Below are positions 25,678 to 41,891 of a stretch of 64,000 nt of DNA, in pieces (position 1 is the stretch's first letter; each line of letters begins with the position of its first letter). This stretch comes from Ciona savignyi (taxonomy: Eukaryota; Chordata; Ascidiacea; Phlebobranchia; Cionidae), in NCBI GenBank assembly GCA_000149265.1, contig CH002506.1, forward strand, positions 149,227-213,226, in the 5' to 3' direction. The notes beneath the pieces were generated by a model. That model did not search any database and was not told the DNA's origin. It was given only the letters and a program-made list of their open reading frames with translations. The position numbers and the translations under genes were made by a program.

Positions 25678-28600
25678 ATGTTGTTGATTAGAACCCTCCA
25701 GTTTGCTGCCTTCCTTGTATTATGCTCCCAATGTGAGAGCAAGCTTATCACAAGTCTGCCAGGCTTGGATAGTGAAGTGGGGTTCAAGCAATATTCCGAT
25801 TACATAACAGTGGGTGATACAAATGAGAAGCGCTTGTTTTACTGGTACATGGAGTCCCAATCAGATCCCGCCACCGATCCACTTGTTCTGTGGTTGAATG
25901 GAGGACCAGGTTGCTCTTCCATGTCAGGTTTGTTGTAATTATATTGTACCATTGACCTGTAGTTACATGCATAACATGCCAGTAATGCTTAATCTTTTAA
26001 TATTTTGACATTTAGTTGTTGTTAAGCCTACTACAGCTAGAATTAGCATTTATTGAGGACAGCTAAGATGATGGCTATGTTATTTCTCACAGTTATCTTT
26101 TAAGTCACATGATTAAACCCATGAAAGTAAACCTGCATGAAATTAAACCCTCAGGATAGGACCCATAAAATTAAACAATGGGATTAAAAAATTAAACCCA
26201 CAGATAATTATAATTGATTCCACACATGATTGAACCAGCATGTATTTGAACCCATTTAATTAATCTCTCATATGATTGAAACTAAATGGGTTGAACCAAC
26301 ACGGTAACCCGCACAGGGTTGAACTTATACGAGTTGTCTGCCATTGAACATAGAAACTTCTCACAATTCAGATGGAGAAAGGGTATGTCGTAAAATCTTA
26401 TATCTAAAGAAAGTATTCTATGTTAAAATGAGAGTATATTTACAGGAAATAATAAAGTGGGATCAATATTACTATAACTTACATTCCCACAGGTGTGCTG
26501 GGTGAAATAGGTCCATTTTACGTTCGTCCCAACATTACGCTGGGAATCAACAAGTACAGTTGGAATCGAGTTGTAAACTTGTTGTTCGTTGACTCCCCGG
26601 CCGGTATTGGATTTTCGAAATCTGGCGTTCACAACTGCTCAACAGGGGATGTTCAAACAACCAAAGATTTATTCACATTTTTGATCAAGTTTTTTGAAAG
26701 GTAGTAAAAGCACCAACGACTACCGGTAGTGGATTAGAAAACTGACTGTCGCCATGTAGGATTCTGATTTCTAATGAATGACAGTGTTTTAATGCATCTT
26801 GCTTATATTCCCACTTAGGATGAGTAGTAAACTATTGTAGCACAGTCAGATAAACAATAAATAATAATTGAAATTCCCTGCATAACCTGAAATTTGACAC
26901 TCACACATTAGAATAAGATTTCCCTCTGTTTTGTGTTGGTCAAATCAAGTCACCTAAGTCACTGGTTACCATTTACCCAGCTTCCCTCACTTGAAGTCCC
27001 ATGATTTCTGGATAACAGGGGAATCCTATGCCGGCCATTACATACCAAATCTTGCACAATGGATTGTGCAGCATAACAAAGCAAAGGATTTTTCCTTTCA
27101 ACATATCAAACTTAAAGGGTTTTTAATCGGTAAGATTACTATGCATATCACTTCATCTATAGGATATCCTATCCTATACTATTCTAACCCTGTAATTTTA
27201 TAAAGTTTGTATTAGACGAACTTGTTATTTTGCAAATTTGCAACATTCAGTTAAATCATCATAAGAGTTTGTTAACAATGTGTATTTGTTAATTTTTTAC
27301 ACCTCTGCTATAGTTATGTAAAACCGGCTGGATATGATTTTTTCTGCCAATTGTCGTTTATACAACCCTGCCAATTGTCGTTTTTGTTTCCTTTAGCATT
27401 GACATGATCCTACCAAATACATAATTTTATTAAAATATGCAGCTTTGTTAAACAATTAAGCTTAAGTTGCTTTTAGCTATATTTTAATAGGCATTAGTTG
27501 TGCAAATATAAAAGAAAGGGTGGACTTAAGTTTATACATAAGCTATTACTAACATTAAAAGAATATTTTATCATCAAATTCCTCTTCAAGGCAACCCACT
27601 GACGAACGCATATGTCGACACGGGAGGGTATGTGGATTTTGTTTTCTCCCACCAACTCATTTCCAATCAAACCTACCATGAACTCCTTAAACACTGCAAT
27701 TTTAGCTCCTCATCTGGCACAGCTCAATATCCGGATTACCGGGACTGCATGAACAAATTGAACTTGGTTTTGAAAGAAATGGGTCCAGTGAACCCCCTTG
27801 ATATCTATGTAGATGTATGTGCGGCAAAGGGTTATGACCGGAGCTTTGCAATGATGGAGTTACTGGCGGCATCCGACCACCCTATATCTGCGTTTTATCA
27901 AAATTATGTGAGGGAAAGTGACAAAGCGATGGAAAGTGGAAACGTCAACTCTCCATACATGCCTTGTTTGAATCAGTATGATGGAAAGTATCTCAATGAC
28001 CCAATGGTGCAGGTATTTATTTTGCATGGACATGATGGCATAATGAATATGAACCATGAAAGATCGATAAAAATAAACCACATTATGATAAGATAGAAAA
28101 ATCAATTTAAATAGTATTTAGGGGATACTAGTTTAGACAGAATGTGTTCTTTAAGCAGTGTGACTGTGCAAGCATTGCTTGGCTATGAAGATAAATTTAA
28201 ACCATAAAATAATTGATTAATCAAACTTATTTTTTACACATTACATATATTAGCATGGGTGGACACACGCTGACGATCTAGCACCAGGGATATAGGCAAA
28301 AAATGTTACTTTAAATAATGGGTCATCATATGTTGAAAAACATAAATGCTTGCATAATAAATTCCAGGGGATGCTGTTTCTATGTAAAAATTGTACAGAT
28401 GAAAGTCAGCTTAGGTGCATGGAGTATTCAGAAAAAAATGTCAACATTTTCTATAGCTTTTATAAAATGTAAATCTAGTATTGGAACACAAAACGCATCA
28501 CAGCAATATTTTTTGAATCGAGATATATGTGTGTACTTGCCATTTTTATATGATCATGTTTTAAACTTAATATCCTGATATAATACTTGTAATTATATTT

Positions 28601-31133
28601 ATGATACATGAATTTGACTGTCATTCCTGCTATTCTGTTGCAAAATCATTTCAATTTTCCTTGTTTATATTACGTTTGTTCTAGCTATAAGAGTTGCTTA
28701 AGCCTGTGTTCATGTTAATATTTTACTCAATTTCCTTTATTTATATTACTTTTGTTTTGGCTGTAACAGTTGCTAAAGCTTTCATCTATGTTCCGGTTTA
28801 CTCTATTATAGATTGGTTCTTTATTAGTTCAATAAAGCCATAATAACAACATTACTCTTTAACAGTAAATATGTGTTTTATTGGAACTAACGACTTGTAT
28901 TCTACATATTTATAATATTCACAACTATGTTTCATTTAATTAAGTTACATTGCATTTACATCTATGTAAAACAATGTATTAAAACAACCTAATATAGTTG
29001 ACTAACTTGGTCATTTAATTTTTCGTTTAATACAACTGGCATGACTAAATTTGTATATGGCATAATAAATTTAAAGCTTGTTTAAATAATACACAGTGTG
29101 ATTAATCTAGCAATAAACCATAAATCTTAAATATTATCAACCCTTAAATAGATACAACATTAATCATGAAGCTTTTGTAAAATAAACTTTTCATACAAAT
29201 ATAAAACCCAAAAGCATTCACTGACTAAAGGATTTTTTTAATTTAAAGAAATATAATACTTTTTTACTTTTGATCCACTAAATTTTTAAGGAGTTTAAAC
29301 TAATGTCGGTTGAAAGTTGAAACCCAAAAAGGTTGAAACTTATGTGGGTTAAAACTCATGTCGGTTGAAACTCGTGTGGGTTGAAACTTATTTGTGTTAA
29401 AACTCGTGTGGGTTGAAACTCGTGTGGGTTGAAACTCGTATGGTTTGAAACTCCTGTGTATTGAAACTCGCATGGGTGGAATATCGCATGGTTTAAATTC
29501 TGATGGAGCTGTTCTTACCATTTTAATTTATATCTTGTAGAAAGCGCTACATGCTGATCCTACCCACTGGAGATTATGCAACGCAACATTCCGCCTTCAT
29601 TGTTATTCAGCCAAAGACTTCTGGACATCAATGCTTCCAGTGTACCAGGACAGCTTGTTGCATCGTGGATTAAAAATATTGCTGTATTCTGGCGATGTTG
29701 ACTCAATTGTACCAGCTATAAGTAAGAATGAACTTAATTTGATGTTAGTCTATAAATAGATGAGAATATACACTTAAATCCAAGAGATGCAAGGGGGTTC
29801 CAGGGATAACAAGGGTGCCGGTGTCATGGGTTTCCAGGTGTGCCCGGGATACCAGGGGTACCATTGTGCCAGGGGTACCAGGTGTGCCAGGTGTGCCAAG
29901 GATAATGGAGTTCAGGGGCCACAGGAGTTCAAGGAGTGTGAGGAACAGTAAAAAATCCTCTCTTCCCCTTGAATTGACTTTTGTAGCACCCCCAATCCTA
30001 AAATATGCTCATTTAAAAAAAAACTGAAGGATAATTAACCAGATTCAAATTATAATTCCAAAAATTATACCTACATGACCCACTTTTGCATCCCTGGCAA
30101 TGTGAATAAGTCTGAAGATATCATAGGCCAAAATAGGGCGTACGGCTTACTGTTAAGAGATCAGGCCATTAATAGGAAGGTGATAGGATCGAAACCTACC
30201 CTTGTTAATCCCCTGTAGCAATGACAGGCTACCAATGTATTTTAATTAACTCATTGTAATAGATGCGATCATTACTGCAGGTTTAAGGTTTTTAGATAAA
30301 TTCACATTTTTCAACTCAGCATGCGTTTTTACACCCACCTGAATGAAAATGGTTTGCAAGAATTTCTATCTAAGAAATATTAGGTGCTCCGATTAACTCA
30401 AAGGTACTTATTTACTTAAAACTCCTAGGTACACGCCGGAATATAGAAAAGATGAATTTAAAACTGACCTGTGGAAAATATTGGATGGATTCCAGCAATC
30501 AGGTAAATTTAAATTTGGTTGTCCTGTTGGGTAGCTTAGTCGGTTCATGCGATTACGTATTGCTGGTAGTTGAATGGTTGTGGGATCGAAACTAGCTGCT
30601 TGCTAGTCAGATTTGTTCTGGAGCAAAGCTAATAAAACAGTAGAGAATTTCTAGACTTTAAACAACTAACTACAATAGAACCAAAAGGTGAATAGTGGGC
30701 AAACCCTAATTTGAGGCTAAAAATCTACAACTCAAAGAAAGGATTAAGTTTAAGCTTGGATGGCTGGTTGAAAACCGTCTTAAACCAACCTCTAGATAGG
30801 TTTAAACTTGGGCTAGGCACTAACGATTTTGTACAAAAACTGAAGCAATGTCCTCATCTTATACGACACACTGCAATAGCTCCAATAAGCTAGAACTGAT
30901 CATAAGGAATTCATACAAATATCTGTGTTATATGCAATTTAAACCATGTAGGTTACCCTAAGCCCATTTAACCAACTAATTGATTCCAGGTGGGAGGTTA
31001 CACGGAGGTGTATGACGGTTTAACATACGCCACTGTAAGGAATGCTGGACATGAGGTGCCATCCTTCCAACCAATGAGAGCTTACGATATGTTTACAAGG
31101 TTCATCAAAACTGGATCTGTCATCCAGAAATAG
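25678..31133 (+). CDS. Serine carboxypeptidase, cathepsin A-like, copy 1 (7 exons)
   Basis: Exons: 25678-25927, 26493-26700, 26981-27129, 27591-28012, 29541-29721, 30429-30502, 30990-31133, giving 475 residues in frame. A signal peptide ([18 protein letters not shown]) leads into the peptidase S10 fold. Substrate-binding [11 protein letters not shown] is in exon 1, SPAGIGFSK in exon 2, the nucleophile in [11 protein letters not shown] in exon 3, the catalytic Asp in [10 protein letters not shown] in exon 5, and the catalytic His in [11 protein letters not shown] in exon 7. Such enzymes remove C-terminal residues in lysosomes or after secretion; human CTSA also protects beta-galactosidase and neuraminidase 1, which cannot be judged here. 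Unlike copies 2 and 3, an intron of 565 bp follows GPGCSSMSG. An AATAAA lies at 31193-31198. The start is supported by the signal peptide and the conserved leader. Confidence 0.93.
26100..26345 (+). repeat. Degenerate short tandem repeat in CTSA-like 1 intron 1
   Basis: Loosely repeated units such as ATTAAACCCACA, ATGATTGAACC, TTTGAACCCATT, GGGTTGAACTTATACG recur every 15-25 bp. They resemble the clearer GGTTGAAACTCGTGTG array in intron 4 of the same gene. Only copy 1 has this intron. Confidence 0.5.
28013..29300. other. CTSA-like 1 intron 4, unique part
   Basis: AT-rich intronic sequence of about 1.3 kb between exons 4 and 5 with no recognisable exon. The 86-residue frame at 28318-28578 shows no protein family features. 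A roughly 60-bp near-duplication (ATTTCAATTTTCCTTGTTTATATTAC near 28645 and TCAATTTCCTTTATTTATATTAC near 28727) is present. Confidence 0.5.
29308..29505 (+). repeat. 16-bp minisatellite in CTSA-like 1 intron 4
   Basis: About a dozen copies of GTGGGTTGAAACTCGT with small changes (GTCGGTTGAAACTCGT, GTGTGTTAAAACTCGT, ATGGTTTGAAACTCCT), ending about 35 bp before exon 5. Confidence 0.85.
29775..29935 (+). repeat. Imperfect repeat CCAGGTGTG/CCAGGGGTA in CTSA-like 1 intron 5
   Basis: Short units around CCAGGGGTACCAGGTGTG recur across about 160 bp. In one frame they read as [10 protein letters not shown], which mimics collagen, but there is no matching exon structure and it lies in an intron. Confidence 0.65.
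30514..30900 (+). repeat. SINE family 1, diverged, in CTSA-like 1 intron 6
   Basis: tRNA-like head GTTGGGTAGCTTAGTCGGTT and B-box region GTGGGATCGAAACTAGCTGC are followed by TTGCTAGTCAGATTTGTTC. A later block ATACGACACACTGCAATAGC closes the body. Strongly diverged from the full-length copies. Confidence 0.6.
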
Positions 31134-32050
31134 ATTTGCAAGAAAGTCGAAAGATAAAACACAATTGCAATAAGAAAAATGACATACCTATAAATAAATG
31201 CTAAATTCTACTCCTTTATTTTAAAACAAAAAGAAATCTACTGAAGATATTGTATTAAGCATTAATATCCTTTTATATTATTCCCAGTACTTTAAAGTGA
31301 AAATTGTATTGTCAAAAAATGTAATAATGTTAGAGACACTGAATGGAGACCCATATCTTGGATCTGCTAATGCATTTAAACTGAGAATTCATTTTAGCTT
31401 TCCGATATTGTATTTAGAGACGCCTGTGATAATTCTTAACAAATCTTTATTTGCATTTTGCACAGCACTTTTTATTTAGAAAGAAACACACTTACTAATA
31501 TATTTTTTTGTATTACATTGTTGGTTGTTAAATGATGTCAATTTATAGCAAAATTGTCTTAGTATTATATGATAAACTATTATTGATTGTTATACCAATC
31601 TGCCTATTTTATGCAAAGACATTATTTTCTTTATTGTTTTTATCATTTATTTAACTTTCAATCAGGTTTTTGCCAAGTTTTTTTGCAAACAGTTCAGTAC
31701 TTTATTAATCAATGATTTTATTATTACTGCAATAAAACTGCAAATAATCATACATTGTCAGCACTTACTGTAAATTATATCTAATTATTACCAAAGTTGA
31801 AACAAAGTTTGTTACATTGTTTAACCTTTAGCTACTGTCATTATTATGTTGTGTATATAGTCTTACTGCAATTTTTCTTGTAAATAATATAGATTAGGAT
31901 TATTATCAATATTGTAAATTGCTTTGGTTAAAAAGCATATTGTATTTTTGTTTTATTTTTGCATGTGTCATATAGACATTAGATCATACATATTATCTGA
32001 TGTGTATTTATTTAAGTTTCCCGAGTAATTAGTATTTTAATCAAACCCCC
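31134..32050. other. Intergenic spacer between CTSA-like 1 and 2
   Basis: About 0.9 kb of AT-rich DNA containing the copy 1 poly(A) signal AATAAA at 31193-31198. The 60-residue frame at 31297-31479 has no recognisable features. The spacer ends at the pyrimidine-rich acceptor CCCCCCAGCAG before copy 2. Confidence 0.6.
31193..31198 (+). terminator. Candidate poly(A) signal AATAAA, CTSA-like 1
   Basis: The canonical hexamer lies 60 bp after the stop codon. No comparable hexamer lies close behind the stop codons of copies 2 and 3. Confidence 0.6.
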
Positions 32051-32070
32051 CAGCAGAGTTAGGTTAAAGT
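32051..32070 (+). promoter_or_regulatory. 3' splice acceptor just upstream of CTSA-like 2 start
   Basis: CCCCCCAGCAG followed by the 14-nt leader AGTTAGGTTAAAGT and ATG. Leader identical to that of copy 3. Confidence 0.6.
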
Positions 32071-35000
32071 ATGTTGTTGATTAGAACCCTTCAGGTCGCT
32101 GCTTTTCTTGTATTATGCTCCCAATGTGAGAGCAAGCTTATCACAAGTCTGCCAGGCTTGGATAGTGAAGTGGGGTTCAAGCAATATTCCGATTACATAA
32201 CAGTGGGTGACACAAGTGAGAAGCGCTTGTTTTACTGGTACATGGAGTCCCAATCGGATCCCGCCACCGATCCACTTGTTCTATGGTTGAATGGAGGTCC
32301 AGGTTGCTCATCTTTTGGTGGACTTTTTGAGGAGTTGGGACCATTCTACGTTCGTCCTAACATCACGTTAGGAAGAAACGAATACAGTTGGAATCGAATC
32401 GCAAACTTGTTGTTCCTAGAGTCTCCAGCTGGAGTCGGATTTTCAAAGCCGTTGGTTAAAAAGGGTTATGATGTTGGTGATAATATAACTGCATCTCATT
32501 CGTTGCAATTTCTCATCAAATTCTTCCAAAAGTAAGCAGCAAACAACATTTATATAAATAAGCATTTAAAATTTTATGGTCGGTTATCACTTTTGCAAAG
32601 TTCTCATCAGAAGCTGCTTGAATTAATGAAAATTTCATTACTCCAGCACAGAAATGATATCTGTTCTGATAACACACTGCAATTAAAACACTAATCTAAC
32701 GATGGATACAAGATATTTTGGTGAATGTCAATGTTTAGTGTTTCTTATTGTCCTTACATTCTAGGATAACATGAGTTTAAAAATCCTGTTTTTGTTTTGC
32801 TTGTAAACACTACGCGACAGAGTCTGTAGGACATACGGTTACAACACAAATTTATAACTATTAGCTTTTGTTTGCTTTTTATTTCTCTCAGTGAACTAAT
32901 GGATTGAACAGTGGATTATTGAACTAAAACAGCAATAATGTTTTCATCATGCTTAATACACTGCAATAGAACCTGTGACAGATAATTCAATCCTTTACAA
33001 GTATTATAACACCTAATTGTCAAATGATAAACATGGTAAAACATAAATATTTCATGTTCCGTTATTATAATTCTTTACTCCCAGCTTTCCTCACTTGAAA
33101 TCACATGATTTCTGGATGACCGGGGAATCCTATGCCGGCCATTATATACCAACCCTTGTGCAGAAAATAATGGAACACAATTTCCAATTCCCAGCTGACC
33201 AAATCAACCTGAAAGGAATCATGATTGGTGAGTGGTTTCTGCATGAAAGTACAAGTTTTAACGAAGGATGTAAGTGAACCAACTATTGACAAACTGTAAT
33301 AGCTTTAGCAACTCAACTGTTAACATGTGTTTTCTTATAATAGATTTAAATAAAGCCTGGCTTCCCGCATGTGATGATATAAATAAACCAACCATCTACA
33401 CATTGTAACTGCTACAGCAAATTAAATATCATCACAAGATGTCTTATTATACCCCTAGAAAAATCATGACTTGAGAACATAAATAAACCAATCATCCACA
33501 CTCTGTAATAGCTCCAGCAACATGACTGTGGATATAAGGTGCGTTATAATAGATAAAGCTTAGCTTTCCACCTACAAGGATTTAAACGAACCAACCATCC
33601 ACACTTATAGCTCCGGCAACTTGACTGGTGGCATGATGTGTCTTATCATACAGTTGCCAAAACAGTGTATAAATGGTAGGATAGATGACATTAGCACAAG
33701 CAGGTTCTCCCTATGGACCAATACACAAATGTGGATACAGAAGTTCTGTTCTCCACTGTCTGGGTGACGTCATGGTTCCTAGTGGGCTTTGTTATTTTAG
33801 GTATTATTTGGTTTAATACTGGTCACAAAAATGGACATCAAGCCTCTGGTAGCCTCATCACTACTGGGTGGGTTATGTATCTTCGTTTGTTATTTCTGCC
33901 TGACAATAAACACTCTGCTTCCCCCAGGCAACCCACTCACCGACCTCACAGTTGATTATGGAGGGGAGATCGATTTCGCTTTCAGTCACAACCTCATTTC
34001 GAATGCCGCGTATCTTGGAGTCGTCAAGTATTGCAACTACTCCTTCCCTACTGATCGTGGTGGTTCCCCTGACCCGATACTCTGCAAAAAGTTCTCCAAA
34101 AGCTCAGCCGAGGAAATGGGTCCTATAAATATCGAAGATATTTTCGCAAACGTTTGCGAGCCGCTAAAATATAACCAAGCCACCGCGCTTCTGTTCAAAC
34201 TGGCCAATACACAAACTGCAATGGGGGTATTTGCAAAACAAAGGTTATTAATGCATTATAAAAGAACCAAACATACGTCTCCATATTATCCTTGCCAACG
34301 GAGTTTTACAGAGAAATATTTGAATCAGCCAATTGTACAGGTAGACAACAAAAAGTGTTTAAATTTTAAGTTAATTTAGTTTGTGTTTGTACCAAAATTT
34401 GAAAATGTTTTCCTGTGGATAGACTATTGCTTCCACCCAATGGTATTGAATATATTTTATATACCGTACATCAATGGTATTTCCAATTATTTAGGTAATT
34501 TTTTGTTTTTATGATGAAAACACGCAGCAGGTTGGAAAAAAATTGGAAATGGAAGAAAAGACGATAAAAAAACAGTCGTTAAAACTCGTGTATAATGCAA
34601 CCAATTGATCAGACATGGCAGTCAATTTACACATTGTAACAATGACTGTGGACATGAGTTTTCCAACCATGCCAACCCAATGATGGGCATGATGTGACCA
34701 ATCATGTTATAACTCCTTGTTTATTTTGAGCACTCTGTGTTATCCAATTGAAATCCCCATAGAAAGCAATCCATGCTGATCCAACCAACTGGGAGAGTTG
34801 TAACAATTTCATCAACACCCAATATTCCCGCGTTGACGTGGCGACTTCTATGATACCACTTTATAGAAACAACCTCCTCAATAAGGGAATCAAAATCCTG
34901 GTTTATTCTGGGTGATCTNNNNNNNNNNNNNNNNNNNNNNNNNNNNNNNNNNNNNNNNNNNNNNNNNNNNNNNNNNNNNNNNNNNNNNNNNNNNNNNNNN

Positions 35001-36521
35001 NNNNNNNNNNNNNNNNNNAGTTGAAATGATAACAGTCATTATGACAATATTTAATTATCACATGCCCACAGTCAATTTGACTTGGCTATATTTAGTAAGC
35101 GTGTTTGGTTTATTAAAAGGTAAATAAAAACAATAGCCGAGTTGACTTAACTATATGTTAAAAGTGTGTTTAGTGCATTATAAGGTAAATAACTGCGTTA
35201 AGAGTGAATTTATATTTGTTTACTAATTGAAAATTTCTTTCCACCTACCAAAAACCAAAAGCGGTTCAGATATATAATGAATTGACGATCCCCCCTCTGG
35301 CAGGTACCCAACGATGTTTGAAAATGCTAGATTTGAAAATTAAATCAAAGTGGAAGTATTGGCTGGATTCCAAACACCAGGTAAATGTACAAACAACATT
35401 TCATTTATCCTATATTCAACAATGATAAATGTGGTTGCTTTGAAATAAGATTTTATTATGAGTTGTTAAAGATAAATATTGAATCTGCCTGAAATGAATA
35501 TTTAACCAGCAATAAATAGTTCTCCCAAAGGCTATATATTGACATTAGTTAATGAAAATGCATTGTTATTGTATACACTTTAGGTTTATTTAATTTTTAA
35601 TGCAACAAGCAAATAATAAACGGGCGATGTAAAAAATTAAAGTGGCTCTGTAATCCACTAGGGTATAAAATATGGTTTATAATAAGTAATATTAGTCATG
35701 TAAATAGCTTAAATGGGGATAGTTTGTAGTTTAAATGCAGATAAATTGTATAAAAAAATACTTGTTTACTATTTATGTCAATTAATATTTAACCAACAAT
35801 AGGGTATTGTGTCCACACAATAAGAATGGGGAATGATTTTGTTCATAAATACTTATATTGAGGTGATGAGATAATGTGCATCGTCATTGTATTGTCATGT
35901 GATGTGGTCATTGTTGATTTCACATGCAGTAAGCAACCATAAAAAGAATAAAACTGTTTAGTTGGTTAGACTTATATTTTTTATGGCTGAACTTGGATTA
36001 AAAAGATACAACAGTAATACAAGACATACAAGACAAGACAGCAAATTGACAGTTAAAACAATTTAATATAAAATATTGCCAAAAAAATATGTAGGTAACT
36101 TCTAGATGCGGTTACAAAACCTAATTATAAATGAAAAAGTGGATTGCTCAGTTTAGATTTAAATAAAAGCACCTTTCGAAAGTCTTTCATTACGAAAATC
36201 ATTTTTTATCTTAGTATTTGAGACAATCTTACAATTCCATGCATTATTATTTAGAAATTTAATTAAATTTAATGTGAGAATACCTCGTAGAGGAGTCTCC
36301 TAACAATAATAGACAGACCAGACCAAATTAGAGAGTTGATGCAGCTTCAAATATATTGAACCCAAACATTATTTCAGGTGGGGGGTTACACGGAGGTGTA
36401 TGACGGTTTAACATACGCCACTGTAAGGAATGCTGGACATGAGGTGCCATCCTTCCAACCAATGAGAGCTTACGATATGTTTACAAGGTTCATCAAAACT
36501 GGATCATTGGATAAATACTAA
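32071..36521 (+). CDS. Serine carboxypeptidase, cathepsin A-like, copy 2 (interrupted by an assembly gap)
   Basis: Exons: 32071-32531, 33085-33227, 33928-34340, 34763 to the gap at 34918, 35304-35380, 36378-36521. Signal peptide, [34 protein letters not shown] (nucleophile) and [11 protein letters not shown] (catalytic His) are present. The catalytic Asp segment falls into the 100-N gap. Just before the gap the expected Y-S-G-D reads as TATTCTGGGTGATCT, which has one extra G relative to the paralogues and would stop translation. At a contig edge this is more likely a base error than a real mutation. The first exon fuses what copy 1 splits into exons 1 and 2. The C terminus (TGSLDKY) differs from copies 1 and 3 (TGSVIQK). 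Probably functional, but the gap prevents certainty. Confidence 0.88.
33275..33665 (+). repeat. Array of about 100-bp units (repeat W) in CTSA-like 2 intron 2
   Basis: Four successive copies begin near 33280, 33388, 33486 and 33591 with AACCAACCATCCACAC-type sequence, followed by TGTAATAGCTCCAGCAAC, GACTGTGG and TTATAATAGATAAA-type blocks. The best copies are the third and fourth. Related single units lie at about 34600-34710, 38210-38310, 38780-38880 and 50640-50730. Confidence 0.7.
34498..34594 (+). repeat. Unnamed dispersed repeat Y in CTSA-like 2 intron 3
   Basis: TTTTTATGATGAAAACACGC, AGCAGGTTGG, TTGGAAATGGAAGAAAAGACG, AACAGTCGTTAAAACTCGTG. It matches the order of 43117-43207. Confidence 0.65.
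34919..35018. other. 100-N assembly gap across the end of CTSA-like 2 exon 4
   Basis: Exactly 100 N, a conventional placeholder length. It removes the last roughly 20 nt of exon 4 and the donor site. The flanks show no shared overlap. Confidence 0.99.
35381..36377. other. CTSA-like 2 intron 5
   Basis: About 1 kb of AT-rich intron without a recognisable exon or SINE. The sequence just before exon 6 differs from the near-identical stretches preceding the last exons of copies 1 and 3. Confidence 0.55.
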
Positions 36522-37320
36522 TTTTTGTTATAACATGAATTTTGTGGACATTTAAGCTCTTATTCATCTAACTTTGGTGCAATAGATATAACATTTTAAA
36601 TGACCCTTATCACAGTATATTGGTAATTTCTTACCTTAAAACAGTAAAATGGTAAGCGCTTTCCAAGACCTTGTTAAAATATACCACACTTCTTTCTCTG
36701 ATCAACAATAACCATACAATATTCTGTTGATCAACAAGTTACTGACCGTCGTATATAACCTGACTGATCTGATCCACAGGGCTCCAAATGGTAGTTTAAT
36801 ATAATTGTCTGACTTTAATATGCTCTAATCTTATCAACAAATATGGTATACCAGTATTAAAATTTACATTTTTTGGTTCAGTTCATTGTTTATTATTTGT
36901 TGCGTCTTGCAAGTGTTGTTTTCTTATAGACAGCCAGCCTACTTTCTTTGCGACAATATTATTTAAGTTATTTTCCATTTTTTATATTCTTTATAATTAT
37001 AAAACTCATTTTTTATACTCAATATCTGCAGTTTTTTATTAGTTATTTTTATGACTTTTTAAAGTTTTATGTATTTTAACTTAATTTTTATTTTTTCGTT
37101 TTGCACTAATAATTGTTAATGGTACAATCGTAAAAAAATTGGTTATAAATATCCAAACACATTGTATAAGGTTATTAGTTCACAGAAATCACATCTATGA
37201 TTACTTAATATTCTGACGATAATTGTGGTAACATGTTTAAGCCCTGACCTCTTCCCACAATAATAAATCATCAATATAGGATCCAACCTACACATTAAGT
37301 GGCATTATAATCATTCTCTG
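36522..37320. other. Intergenic spacer between CTSA-like 2 and 3
   Basis: About 0.8 kb, AT-rich. The only AATAAA (37262-37267) lies close to the copy 3 acceptor, some 740 bp after the copy 2 stop. No exon seen. Confidence 0.55.
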
Positions 37321-37343
37321 TCATTGCAGAGTTAGGTTAAAGT
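37321..37343 (+). promoter_or_regulatory. 3' splice acceptor just upstream of CTSA-like 3 start
   Basis: TCTCTGTCATTGCAG (pyrimidine-rich tract plus AG) followed by the 14-nt leader AGTTAGGTTAAAGT and ATG. It is the strongest acceptor of the three copies. Confidence 0.65.

Positions 37344-41891
<4,548 letters not shown>

Noticed and set aside
29815..30027. Collagen-like [10 protein letters not shown] frame
   Set aside because: It lies in an intron of the carboxypeptidase gene, arises from a short DNA repeat, and has no signal peptide or neighbouring collagen exons.
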